Positions 21,301 through 34,359 of a stretch of 64,000 nt of DNA are shown one piece after another. The position numbers and the translations under genes are program-made. The DNA comes from Lacrimispora xylanisolvens (GTDB taxonomy: Bacteria; Bacillota; Clostridia; Lachnospirales; Lachnospiraceae). Location of the stretch: the NCBI GenBank assembly GCA_017084465.1, contig CP070896.1, positions 2,779,001 to 2,843,000 on the forward strand, read 5' to 3'. The first letter of the stretch is position 1. Every line of letters begins with the position of its first letter. The notes below the pieces were generated by a model. It did not search any database. It had not been told where the DNA came from and was given only the letters and a program-made list of their open reading frames with translations.

Positions 21301-24300
21301 CGCCATCCTCACCGGTCTGTTTCACTTCATAACCGGTATTGTCCGGATCATTTACTTTAAACTTGTTTCTGCTAAATGGATTCCAGGTATTGCTTACATA
21401 TTTCCCTGGCCCTGAGATGGAAAATGAGATACTCTTTACTGCTTCATTTCCGGCGTTATCCGCCTTTCTGATGCTTAAACTGTATTCTGTTCTGGTATTC
21501 TCAATAGCATTTCCTTCTATGTTGTTTAATTGTGCCTGCTGCCCATCCGAACTGATTTCAAATGCAGTTTCTTCCAGTTTCTTTGAAATATCATATCCGT
21601 CAGCAACCTGGATTTCTGAAAGAGTATAGCTTCCAAGTGGTATTCCCGTAATATGAACTGATCCGTCAGTAACTTTAAAACTAACGCCCTGACTGTTCTC
21701 TTTCACATCAAATATTCCCATGGTTGCAGAATCTTTCTTCATTGATGCAATCATAGCATCCCATGCATCTTTCACCACATCACTCTTTTTATTAATCTGG
21801 AATGAAGCACCGGCAATTTTCTCTTTGGTGATCCCGTCAATCTTTGTAAAATCAAGTGAACCGGCTATATAAGAATCCTCTACTGTAACCGTACTTGGAA
21901 TGGGATCAGCCTCTGTCTTAAACTCTTTACTCTTAAGAACCCATGCCTTTTGACCCTGTACCTGATAGGAATCCATTGCTTCCATATCACTGGAGACAGC
22001 ATCAGAAAGCTGATAACCTGCGGGAGCGCCATCCTCAACAATGATATAGTTCATGTAATACAGAAGCTCTCCTGCATTCCACACTGCATCACCGTCGGTA
22101 AGCGTTGTTTTACCTTCCGAAACCGGAGTCTTCAGCACGTTTGTATTAGTAATTTTTGTATTACGTAAGGAATCCATTTCCTGGTTTGTAAAAGGACCAT
22201 ATACCGTAAAATGAGCTCCTTCAACCGGGTTTTGGGCTTTGTTTGTTTTCTTTACTGTTACACTTCTGTAAGGTACAAAGCCTATGTCCTTGGTTGTATC
22301 GAATTCCCCTGCTGTTGACCATAAGAAGAAATCTTCTGAGGAATATCCGTTTTTCGTTTCATTAAAGTTGCTGTCACGGCTTTCATCGTAATTGGCTCCA
22401 CCCTCCAGCAATGTCTTTGGAATTCTGGATCTGCCAGCTTTTTTATTTTCTCCATCCGGCAGCATATTTGGCTTAGCAAGTTTTAATATCAGATCTTCAA
22501 AGCCTTTCGGCATAGTTCCTTCGCTCACTTCAATTTGATAATGAGCCGGATCATCACCCTTTAAGCTGTTTAATTTCAGTGATGTACCGCTGTACCATTT
22601 ATCCTGTATACTTTCCGTGATCTCTGAGTCAGGGAGATCGTAAGGCTTAGCAGGAGTCAGGCTGTCAAATAAGAATCTGGCATCTCCGGTTCCCGGTACC
22701 ATAGAGGTCTGATCATCCCCATTTTTACTAAACTTCAACAGGCTGACCTTGAAGTAACCACTTTGTAACAATGGGTACAGGTCGGTAAGCAGATGATCCT
22801 TGTTAACACTTTCATTCTGTATTCCGTTGTTGTCATCATCAATCCAGATTCGTCCTGATACCTTTACTTTTCCAGGAACCAGAAGCACCTGAACGGAATT
22901 GCTGGTCTGTACCTGTGAAAATGGTTTTTCTATACTCTCAAGACTTGCTTCTTTATAACTATAGGCTGTTGCAAAATCATTCACAGCATATCCGTAAGCA
23001 ACATCCTCCAGCTCTTTTGCCGTACTGTAGGGCACAACAGTCTTGTAGGTAACAACCAGATTTTCTCCTGGCGCCAGATAAAATTCAGGATCAGTGATCT
23101 TAATGCGGATGGCTGTTGGATCACTGGAACTTCCCGACCAGAATCCGGAAGAGTTGTTATTTAACATAGCATTCTTTCCGGCATTTGCCGTATCCCGATT
23201 ATCAAATGTTTTATTGGAATACGAAATCTCATAGTCAAAGCCCTGAACTTTTCTTCCTGAACTTCCGGTATCTTTTCTGTTTTCAATTTCAATGGACTGA
23301 ATACTGTCATATTTCAGGCGGAAATCACTGAGTCTTTCAAAATTACCTGTACTGTAATCTCCTTTAACCGGCAGAACATCCATAAGCTGCAACTGGCTGA
23401 CATAATCCTGAGCCGATGCATTATTTACCATAAGCCGGTATAATACGGTTCCATCATACTGAGTGAGTTCGGTATCCTCTGCTGACTTCGCCACCTTACC
23501 TGTGGTAGTTCCGGAAACGTATCTGGTATCCAAATTACCTTTTACTTCTTTATAAAGCTGGATACCCGTTCCGGTGCTCATGGTATTCTCGGCAGAATCG
23601 GAAGCATAACCGTAACTGCGGTATTTTTCATCCGGTAGCTGAGCGCCGGACGGTAAATCATTGCTGGGCCACTTGGTACCTGAGCTGGTATTAATCATAA
23701 AGGAGGCACCGGTATGGTTCAGCGAAAATGCCGGCTGCAGCACATCGCTTGTTACAAACAGGGTGTTTAAAATGTTCTTACCATAATTAATTATATTTCC
23801 TGCAATCTTTGCTTTTACCGATACTGTAACAGACTCTCCTTTTTGCAGATTCCCGTTCAGACGTATAAACAGTGTCTCACGCCCTGTTTCAGGGTCCACT
23901 TTCCGGACTGTCTTATCAATCGTTACACCAACAGGCGCCCGATCCAGTGCGACCGCCGTCAGCAGTCGTTCCTCTCCGGAAGTCTCTCCGGAAACGGATA
24001 CTCCTAAAGGAACCAGATCTACAAGAACCGGTTTCTGGATAGGTGCAATTCCGGTATCACTGCTGGTGGTTGCATTGGTTACTGTAAGCGTATAGGTAAG
24101 TATATCACCTGGCTGTACTCCCTTAACAGGATTTACATTTTTACTTACTGACAGGATTGGAGCCTGGCTTTGAACTACGGAAATATCGCATAATGCTTCT
24201 GTCTTGCTGGCATCCTGACCGGTATTTAAGGTTCCATTTACATCCCACTTCCGGTATTTCATAGATACATCTGCTTTGTTACGAATAAATTTAATATCCT

Positions 24301-27300
24301 TTTTGTAGCTTCCGTCAGCAAGTGTTGCATCCTGACGATTCAGTTTTGCTGTAACAGCAATGGTTCCAGGTACAAAATCCTGCCCCAGTGAATAAGCGTT
24401 TTTGGTAGATCCCTTTAACGTCTCATCCCGGTAACTGATTTTAAATGATTTTACTTTCCTGCTGCCAGCAGGTTTTATCTCACCAATTTCACCATCCCCG
24501 GACACACTTACGGTCTGCACCGTTCCAATCTGGCTTTCGTCAAATCCATAGAAGGTAACATCTGCCATAATGGTTCCTGTTCTTCCTTCCTTCAGTCGGT
24601 TTACCTGAGCGGCTTTTCCTGGCTTAACAGAAAGAATAGTATATTTTTCATTGGTGTATTCTTTTTCATCAAGAACATTTTTACCTGAATCCAGCATAGT
24701 CAGTCCCTGGTCAGTGACTTCGTACTGATCAAGAGGTATTGTATTAACTGCTCCTGGTGTAAGGGTGTAGGTAACCACCTGACCGTCATTCCACCATAAA
24801 TCTTTTAAAGAAGTAGTCTGAGTGGACTTTTCAAGGTTTACTCCTGTCTTCTGCTTAACGTTAGTAAATTCTAAGGGCGACGGAATATTTCCTTTTTCAA
24901 TGGTTACTTCCTTTTTATAAACAGTTCTGTTGTCATCCGGATTAATTACATATCCATCTGTATTTGGCGTAATAGCTGTCTCTTCTATCTCATAGGTTCC
25001 GGGAAGCAGCATAACTGTGGTTCCGCTTTCACCATAAGGTACTGAAACAATATCTCCCGCCTGTTTTCCAGTTTCTTTATTTGTTACCTTTACAAATGCG
25101 TTTATGGCAGAGGACGGATTATCCTGTTTATTTACATCATTCTTAAACAGTTTTAATGGCAGCGCTTCCTGATTATGAACCGTAAACTGATAGACTCCCG
25201 GTGCTTTGGTATTACGATCAGAAAGCACGTATAAATTAAGGTTCCGTATGGTCTCGCCATTCTTATTTAAATCTGCGGTTACGGGAAGAATGGATCCACT
25301 TCCGCCATCAAAAGCCTCCAGCCTGAAGGTATAAAATCCATGATCCTTTACAGGCACTTCATATAACCCGTAAGAATATCCAGATTCCTGTTTCAGACCC
25401 CGGAATGAAAGTTTACCCTGGGCGTCGGTGGTTCCCTCTGTTACATAGTTCCAGGTATCGCCGGCTTCTTTTATAAAGCTCAAAGATGATTCCCGCTTTT
25501 TCGGCCTCTGTTTTACCGTCTCCACTGTATTTGGTAATCTGGAAATCAATGCCGCCCTGATTTTCTACGGTAATCTCCGTAGTCTTTCCGGTCTCCGCTG
25601 TCAGTCCCTGTTCCGGAACTGCTGTCCCAATGGTCAAATATCCCAGAGGAGCATTTGTTTCTTTCACATAATAAGTTCCCGGATTGAATTTCTTTGTAGA
25701 TAATAATAACTCATAAATACCGCTTGTTCCGATCTCTTTAAAATCACCTACATAGGATGTCAGTGCCTGATCGGAATATAAGCTGAATCCAGCACCGGTC
25801 AGCTTCTTTGAAGAATCTGCTGCATCAACTTTTATTATGCGTATTTTTGCTTTTGCATACTGATTTTCAACTCCTACTGCAACCGGAGTCTTGGTGGTAA
25901 AATCAGAATTCGTTCCCACCTGGATATAACCATCAGACCATAGTTTTCCATTGGTTACACCGGTTTCTCCAGTCAGCATCCAGTCTGGGTTTTCCCGCTC
26001 TTTTACATAATAGGCTCCGCCTTCCGGATTCTGAGCCAGCTGAACTTTACCTTCTGCGGTATAATAGCCCTCTGCTGCCGCAAAGTTATGAATCGTTACG
26101 GTAGCTGGCTGGTTCTTCTCATCATATACCGGCTTGTAGGCCTTTTGCGCATCAGAGTAAGTATAAACATCAAACACAACCTGAGATGGAAGTTTATCTT
26201 TAATATCCTGATCATTTATAAACCCATCTCCAAAAATAAGTTTCTTTGTTATTGTCAGAGTAACCTTTTGCCGGTTTTCAAAGGTTACTTCCGTATTTTG
26301 ATACGTTCCGGTCATATCACCGGTCACAGCCACTACTAACGGTGCGGTATCAATGGTATATCCCTCTGGTGCTTTTGTTTCTGTAATGCGATACCAGCCT
26401 GGCTGACAGTTTTTAAGGATATAAGAACCATTCCCCTGATCTTCCAGAGTTTTTGTCAAAGCTGTAAAACCATCTACTGGTTTGTCGTAAGCAGGATCTT
26501 CTACATTCCGCAGAACACCTCCGTCTAAATCCGTACCTGGACGGAACTTCATGTATTCCAGGCGGAACTCTGCTCCTTTCATGGAATCACCGCTTTGCTT
26601 ATCCTCACCATCTGTCTTATGTAATGTGATCTGTGCGAGTCTTGGGTTTCTAACCGTCAGTGCAGACAGAGGTCCTGTTATTCCATCAGCAACCGGAACC
26701 AGAGTTACTTTGTTGCCGTCTGCAACCGGCTTATAACCAACAGATACGGAATGTTGTTCGAAATAATAATCCGTTGCTGTATTTTCAGCGCTGCTTCCCA
26801 GTTTCTCACTGAGTACAGTATAGGTGCCGCTGTCAAGTCCGTTTAATACAGCAAGATATCTTCCGTCTCCCTGCTTTTGTGTGACAGCTGTGACCTGACT
26901 GCCTGATGGAGTCTTTAATGTAAATGTAATACCAGAAAGTCCTTCTGGCCGCTCTCCGTTCCATGCTGTTTCAATCTCAAGCATTGGCTTTTGCGGATTG
27001 TAAACAGGTACTGTCAATGACGTACTGGCTACGGTAAAATACCTCCAAAGCCCGTTGCTACCGGTATACATGGTAATATATTGTTTGTTCTGTTCCGTAG
27101 TCAGCGTTTCCTTCATTCTATAGAGACCGGAAGGAAGTCCGCCGGGTATTAAAATCTTACCGGTACTGTCTGTTGTATAAGTGCCGTATTTCTTATAGTC
27201 ATATCCAGATGCATTCCATTGATATTGCCAGACTTCAAATGCAACCCCAGAAAGAGATGTTTTCTGAATATTCATCCCGTCTAGTTCGTCATCTGTTTTC

Positions 27301-30300
27301 TGGAATGTGCCTGTATCCGGGAGTATATCCGTATTTCTTAAGAGTTACCGGATATTCTTTAGAGACCTTGTTAATCAGCCTGAATTCAGATGCTTTCCCA
27401 GAGTCCCAGAAATACTGCTCATCTATATAATCCTTACTAATTGGTACTGTCACATTTAAAACATGAAGTGTTGAATCCATTGTAACCTTAGATGGTGCAT
27501 AAATCTCTTCCAGTCCCAGAACCAGCTTAACCGGGTCTCCTTCCGTGTTATATTGAAGGATATCTTTTGGAATCTTACCCAGTTCAGTAATTTTATTACT
27601 TACTTCATCAAGCCTGATTGTTTTTGAAAGTGCATAACCAGTTTTATGAGTACCATCAGATTCCAATCCTGTTTCCACTACATCAATCGGCAGAAGTTTT
27701 TCATTATTTTCCGGATTCAGCAGCCATATCTGGAATTTTGCTCCGCCTAGCAGACTATATTGCTTTTCTGCAGTTTCCAGCCATTTATTTAAGGCAACCT
27801 GAAAATGATAATTTTCAAGTCCCGTACCTCCGCCAGAATGCTGATTGGTAACGACTGCTATCTTTTCATTTCTTCCACTCTGATAAGAGTGACGGATTTC
27901 ATCATAACCGCTATATTCCGAATGATCCGGTACAAATACGGCAGCGATTTTTCCGCCTTCTTCCAGAAGATATCCCGGTGCGGCCTGATCCTCAACCAGC
28001 CAGTATACATATCCATCATCCAGAATTGTAGTATCAAACTGCCCATCCTGGCGTTTACCTGTCTGGGGATCAATCCGGGTGCCGCTCTCATATTGGCCTT
28101 CTGTCTCAAATCTGCTTCCATCCGCTAAATCTTTCATCTGGATGGTGGCTAAATTCCTGGTGTCATCAAGCATCTTATAAAGTGTAAATCTTGCACCGTT
28201 TACCATGTGGCGTTCATCATGGGTTCCTCCGCCAAAGGTTATCCCATCACAGGTCTTCCATACGTTAAACTGAACCCAGGATTTATAGTTGAAAATTGGA
28301 TCCGTATACCTGACCAGTGAATCTACATTGGCAGGAAGGTCTTTACCACTAAATACAACTGCATTATAGCGGGTCTGTAAATCTGCCACAGACAGACTCT
28401 TTGCAGGCTGACCATTCTCAAGTGGAAGCGGTTCTTTATTGCCCATATTTAATTCAAAAGGCAGCCTGGATTCACCCTTTGTGGGAACCCGTACTTCAGC
28501 CACATAATATGTATCTTTACGGTCAATATCGTTAAATGTGGCAATACCATCAAATTCATTTGTTACCTGTACCTGCACAAAATCTGCAATACCTGGCTGA
28601 TCCCGGTTCACTTTATAAAGAGCCAGGTTTACATTTCCTAACGCCCTGTTTACCTCATAGAACTGATCATTCCAGCCATCACGCCAATATTTCTGGGTAC
28701 GAATGGTCAATTTGGGCTCATCTTCAATAATAAGCGGCGCGCCTATTGCCTCTCCGTTTACAGTGGAAATAGTCTTTCCTTCTGTTAATGTGGTGGTCAG
28801 AATATTATAAGACGGAAGGTATCCTGAAGGTGGAGTAATTTCAGCAATTACATAAGGTATCCTGATACCGCTGTCATCAAAATACGCAGTTTACTGCTGT
28901 CGAAAATCACCTGACCGTTAGCCCCGGATGTCTTTGTCTGAATGGGGTTTTTAATACTATTTGCCCAGTCAGCTTCATGGAACTGAGATCTTAAGTAGAT
29001 TCCAAAAACAGCACCACTTACCGGTGTTTTTCTTAAAGCATCCTGTTTGGTAACCATTACTCTGCCATAGTTCTGATAATTCTCCAGAGACTTGGTTCCA
29101 TTCAGATAAATATTCGTATTTTTCTCAGCTGTCGACTCTGCCGCAGTTACAGTCGCAGGCCCGTAGTAAACCGCCCCATTCTGAATAATGTAACCATCAT
29201 ACTGTCCATCTGCCTTGTTTTTTAGCAGAAAAAGTGGATTAATAATATCCGACCCAAGAATTTCCTTAAAATAATAGGTCCCCGGTGCCATAACCGTATC
29301 TGTATTGGATACGATTGTATTTTTGTTATCTGGAAGGGTAACTGCTCTAAAATGATCTCCATCTTTCTGATACACTTCAAATGTGATCTTTACATTATTA
29401 TCCGTGCTTCCATTTGAATTATATTTTATCTTTTTTAAATTAACTGTTTTATAAGGCTTATTATAAAATTTTAAGTGAGTGGTTGTAGCCTCTTTCGGAT
29501 ACCAGAACCATTCTTTCAGCTGTTCCCTGTTTATAGGGCCACTGGGAGTTGTAAACTCACTGATTGCTGATCCAACATAATTATCCGGAGCCTTTACTTC
29601 TTCTACCCGATACTTTGTTCCTGGATCCAGAGAGACAAATGTACCATCAAGAGTTACGTCTCCCTTAAATACTTCCACACCATCTGTAACCCTGGTAATT
29701 CGAAATGTTGCTGTTATTCTTTTACTGTTATCCGTTATGTCATACTTATGAAGCCAGTAGGGCACTTTCTGAGGTATGTTATATGCCTTTACATTAGTAT
29801 CTGACTCCTGCTGACAGTATAGGGACCAATGAGAGGTGTTTTTATGCCATTAACAATTGCGTCATCAATATTTTTTCCTGTCTCATCTGCTTCCAGGCGA
29901 TCTGCACTTCCTGATTCACTCCAGTAGTAATCTTTGGTAATATCCAGATTACCAACAGTAATGATACCATTTTGATCTGTGGTATAGATTTTTCCAGGAG
30001 TTACTTCGCTGTAATTATTCTGATTTTTATCAGCTGCATACAACTTAAACTGATAACCGGCATTGGAATTACCTGTATTAATCCAGCCGGATGCCCACTG
30101 GTTTCCAAAGGACCAGGTTTCTTTCTGAAGCTTAAGAATCGCCTGCCTGTTATTTTTTATTTCAACTGAAGTTGTTTTTTAATGGCACCAGTGTAAATTC
30201 TTTACAGAGATAAGTTTTGCTGTTTTTTGTTTCAGTAGTAAAACCGCTTCCTGCAGGATTTCCATCCGAATAACCATCCGGAAGTTCCTCCACTACCCGG

Positions 30301-33300
30301 TAGCGAATCACGCGGTTACCATTGTCATAAACAGGAAGAACTGCTTCAAAACCACTATTACCATCCAGTGAATAGGTTTCCTTTGAATCTACGGAAACTC
30401 TGGTCCAGCTGCTGCCATCAGCAGTCGTTTCCAACCAGAAATGGTTATCAAAATTCCCTTTATACTGTTGCGGAACGGACTGATAAGTCCCATCATCCTT
30501 TTGGAGCAGTTTAGTTACCTGAACCTTTGCCTGATTTAAAGTATTAACAAGATAATTGCTGTCTTCCTTTAAAACAGATGTTTCCCCTCTTTTAACAGTA
30601 ACCGGGTACTCCCTGGTATCAATAATATACCCGTTGGCACTTTTTTCCTTAATTACGTATTCACCTGGAGTAACGGGCTTAAAACGTACCAGACCATTTC
30701 CGTCTGACTGAACCGTTGTTACCTCAGTTAATGTACCGTTGTTTTTTGTATAAAGTGTAAACTGCGCACCACTTAAGGCGTTTAAATCGTTTTCCTTTGC
30801 GTCTACGGTGCTCCATATCCGTGCCTTTTTATAAAATTCAATTGCACCTTTTCCTACAACGTTATTAACGACTTTAACTTCTTTATTCTCTCCAGCCTTA
30901 ATGGTAAACTGAATCTCCTGGCTGTCTTTAAAGGTCTTAGAATCCGCAATTGCATAACTGTATTCTGTTCCTGCAGGCTTCTTTCCTTCCTTAATCACAT
31001 AAATACCAGGATCAGCCTGAATCTGAATATACCCTCTGTCTCCGGTTGTATAGGAGATTGTTTCACCAGATTCACTGGATGGATTAACAGCTATTGTTCC
31101 TTTTTGGATACCTTTCCCGTTTGGATCTAACACAGTATAGTTGTCATAAGGTGTCTGGTTTCCCTGAGTATCAACCGAATAAATCTCAAATTCAGCAGAT
31201 CCGGGATATTCCTTTTCCATTGTCAGATCATACGGTTTTAAAACGCCAATTCCTTCATCCAGCATTTTAGTTATCTGAATGACTGCTGGTTTATTAACCT
31301 CATGAACCGCTACCGCAGATTCAGAATCATCTTTCATAACCTGGCTGGTTCCCAGCTTTACATATTCCAGATGTGCCTGGTTTAAAACAGTAAATACTGT
31401 AGAATCATTGGCACGAGGATCATTGTATTTTAAAACAAATGGTTCAAATGGATACCTGGCTGTAACCAGATAGGAACTGTAGGTAGGTGCCAGATCCGAT
31501 ACATAAATATGATCAGCCCCGTTTTGCCCCTGTGTCTTATGACTGTTTATTACAATAGAACCATCTTCCTTTTGATCTACAGGAATGCTGTTTCCATCGC
31601 CCCATTTTGCTATGACAGATACAGGCTTCATCTCTGCGGGAGCATTGGGTGTTGTTATAGATAGTTTATCCGTAATATGGAAGGAACCTTCTTTAAATCC
31701 GGTACGTCCATAGGTCTGATAAACCGTGCCATCAGGCTGTCTTGATATCTCCCCCTGGTTTCCGTACATTCCCACTTCTATCATGTAAGTAATGTCTACG
31801 TATTGGGGATTCCCCTGATTATCATTAATGATATCGTAAGACTGATCCGTAGGATAAACTCTTTTTTTAATATGCCACTGATCATCAGATATCAATTGAA
31901 GCTGAGTCTGGGATGGCTGTGTAGCATAAGTAACCGTTGAAATATTACCTGGATAAGTAACTTTATCTTTATCCGTTTTATCCGCAACCTTAACATCAGC
32001 ATGAAATGCAACGCTGTTGTCTGGCAGGGTAAAGTTTTCTCCTACCGCTCTTTTACCATTTCCGTCTATGTAAGCGTTTATTATAATATTATCCGATTTA
32101 CCCGGACGTATGGAATGATTTTCGTCGCCTGCCTGAATTTTATAAACGCTTTTCTCACTGTCTGAAGTTTCAAGTTCCACTTTATCTTTCTGCTCCTCCA
32201 GTGTGATTCCAGCAGGAACAGTAAAATAAATGACAGCATTTTCATAAGTATCAAACAAAGACAATTTGCCGCCTGCTGCATATTCATAAAGAGGAGCAGC
32301 CTGCATGGTATAAGTAATTGTATAAGTAAAGAGTTTCCCTGCCTTGATTTCTCCGGTCATACTCTGGGCAAGGTTTATTTCTACCGTTTCTTTTTTATCT
32401 GTGGCATCTTCTCCATAATAGCTTAATGCTGTTTCATAGGGTGAAAGCTTCGCCTCATCGCTTACTTCCATATTCAATAATGTGATACCATAGCTTGGAA
32501 CTACCATAGAGAACGAAGGTTGAACAAATAAGGAAGTCAGGCTAAAGCCATTGTCTTCTTCACTGCTAACGCCCATTAATGCAGACTTTTCATCACCAGA
32601 TAATACCTTTCCATCTCCAATAGACACAATATCTGCACTGTCAAATTGTTCCGGCGCATTAACTGCCTCTGAAGGAGTGGCAACAGTCTCCTGTGCTTCT
32701 GAAAGCACTGGAACCTGGTGTCTGGAGATAGAGAGCTGCTGACTACCTATTTCATTTTTGCTTACAGTCAGCTCATCACCAGATACGGAATTACCGGAAT
32801 CTTTACTACCTTCCTCCGGCTCAGCTTTTTCTGTTTTTACCTCATCCTGTTTATCATCCTCTGTCTTTTCTTCTCCAGTCTCATCTGAGATGGATTCATG
32901 GGAGTCATCTTTACCTGCCTGTGTTTCAACGGCTTCCGATTCATTCTCCGTTGATGAGGCAGCTTTGGTTTCTGAATTTCCAGTACTGCCCTCATCCTTT
33001 GTACCTGAAGTGGTTTCAGTAACCTGTGTTTCAGCAGCCGTTTCTTCTATTGTCTCTGCTTTTGTTCCTGCTGCCGCAGCTGCTCCTGTAGAACCTCCAG
33101 TTGAATTATCCAAACCATTCTGCAGTGTGGCTTCCTCTGAATTCTCTCCCACAACCGCATACTCATCCATCTGGGCATCTGTGACAACAAAATTATCACT
33201 TACTATCCTGAGACGGAATTCGCATTCCCGGTCTTTATAACCATTTACACCAATAATCTGAACGCTTTGAAGAATAGATTCCTGTTTAATACGGTCTGAT

Positions 33301-33746
33301 TCATCACTTTCAGAAAAGGGCTCATCACCAAGAACATCGGAAACAACCACAAGGTACATGGCCTTACCTTCTTTTTTCTGAAGAATTAAGGTTTTTCCTT
33401 CCAGCTCTTCATACAATTTTTCCGTAACCAGATCTTTTTGTTCCCCTTTAAACGGAATCAGATCTTCTTTTAATTCAGGTCTTCTGTCAGCATCCTTTTT
33501 AAGGACTTTTTCTATGGCAGACTGGGTGATTTTGACATCAATAACCTGTTTTGCCTGTGATGGCGTTGCTTCTGACGGAGATGCCTTGGACGCATTGGAT
33601 GGACTAGCCGTATTTCGTTCTGTATACTCTCCCGCATAAACCGTAATTGCGGTAAGCTGTGATACATTTCCCGAGACAATGGCAATTGTTAATAACCAGG
33701 CAAGTACCCGCTTAAAACGATGTATTTTTTTCATTGCTCCCTTCAT
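18374..33746 (-). CDS. Giant LPXTG-anchored CnaB/SpaA-type surface protein (about 5,100 aa), five frameshifts
   Basis: Secreted cell-wall protein. Start ATG 33746 follows GGAGGG. The signal is MKKIHRFKRVLAWLLTIAIV, followed by SPSNASKASPSEATPSQAK and a Ser/Thr/Glu-rich stretch (about 33.1-32.5 kb). Many CnaB-like beta-sandwich domains come next (G-x-Y-x-[VI]-x-E-x-x-A-P-x-G-Y endings such as YRITETKAPEGY, TLKETQAPSGY). Mid-protein segments resemble DUF11 (GDILTYTLTVTNATT) and SdrD-B (RIWIDDDNNGIQNE). The C-terminus is Pro/Gly-rich, then LPKTG (18473-18487), a hydrophobic helix and KKKKPDK: a sortase signal. Five one-base breaks near 30176, 29826, 28886, 27325 and 25480 each rejoin continuous domain sequence when corrected, while 25.4-18.4 kb reads uninterrupted. 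CnaB domains often form Lys-Asn isopeptide crosslinks. The role is probably adhesion or a stalk. No sortase gene is in the window. Confidence 0.85.
18650..20105 (-). repeat. Second, diverged copy of the A-B-C-D block
   Basis: Same order and almost the same length as the block at 20410-21870. A' starts LTFDKVDG, B' holds ISFYILGPGKY and IEPFYIRVDEKG, C' holds YRITETKAPSGYL, and D' holds KLNNGSFAGYT and IKRLPADTYTFVE. The copies are clearly related but diverged at the protein level, which indicates an old internal duplication. Confidence 0.75.
20410..21870 (-). repeat. First copy of a four-CnaB-domain block (A-B-C-D)
   Basis: Within the giant gene, four consecutive CnaB-like domains occur. A starts near LDFTKIDG, B contains ISFSISGPGKY and IEPFYVRIGQDG, C contains TLKETQAPSGYL, and D contains SLDGNNSFIGLT and VKRLPAGNYVLKE. 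Boundaries are approximate. A fifth domain (about 20.4-20.1 kb, INKAASHNHEMHLSG) separates this from the second copy. Confidence 0.75.
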
Positions 33747-34112
33747 TTCCACACCCTCCTATATATTTTTTACTCTTTCTAAATTCGTCTTCTATTTTAA
33801 GCCATGAGATGGCAATATTTCCCTCTTTCTCAGTATACATGAGACCGGTTACAAGCCAGTTATTTTTGGTTACATAATCATTTTTAACCAATTAATTTTT
33901 ATGCTTGTTTTCTCACTACTTTGTATGCTTTTTTCCTTAATTCAAGTACATTTTTCATCACTTTTTAACACAAAATTATAACTTGATTCTAACTGTTAAC
34001 TTAACATATATTCGTTGTTTACATTTATTGTTCTGTGTGATAAAAATAACATAAATATGTTTTTTTTAGTTTTATAATTATCAAGCACGGGGATATTAAA
34101 AAAGGAGAGGTC
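33747..34112. other. AT-rich intergenic region upstream of the giant gene
   Basis: This 366-base stretch separates the divergent giant surface-protein gene and a small ORF. I see the GGAGGG ribosome site of the former, the AAAGGAGAGG site of the latter and many A/T runs. I see no convincing sigma-A promoter, riboswitch or terminator. Confidence 0.5.
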
Positions 34113-34258
34113 ATGACTGTTGAAGAAAAAATGAGAATTGCTATTGAAGAAGGCGCAAAATCATTACAAAATGGGGAATTTTATTAAAGAAATACATTGA
34201 AATAAAAAAAGAAGGCGCTTTAACTGATTTTTGTAAAACATTAATTAATTTAGGATAA
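34113..34258 (+). CDS. Small ORF of about 48 codons, unknown, one frameshift
   Basis: Starts MTVEEKMRIAIEEGAKSLQ after a strong ribosome site (AAAGGAGAGG). As printed it stops after 27 codons. Adding one T to the T4 run at 34180-34183 continues as FLLKKYIEIKKEGALTDF and ends CKTLINLG at 34258. The product would be a short, charged, mostly helical peptide with no signal or membrane segment. I do not recognise the family. The ribosome site and plausible composition support a real gene, but a 27-codon version or a non-gene cannot be excluded. Confidence 0.4.
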
Positions 34259-34359
34259 TATTTACTAATTCTGTTGCCATCTTGACAGAAAGCCTGTTTA
34301 ATTCTAAAATAGATCCAACTGACTAATTTCTAATTACAAAAAAAGAAGGTCTTAAACAT

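Noticed and set aside
32551-33240. Two plus-strand open frames of up to 160 codons, antisense to the giant gene
   Set aside because: They are serine-rich mirror frames of a Glu/Ser/Thr-rich coding stretch, with no ribosome site or family signature.
18374-33746. CRISPR array or simple tandem DNA repeat in the giant gene
   Set aside because: The periodicity is at the domain level (about 100 residues) with diverged sequence; there are no short identical repeats with spacers.
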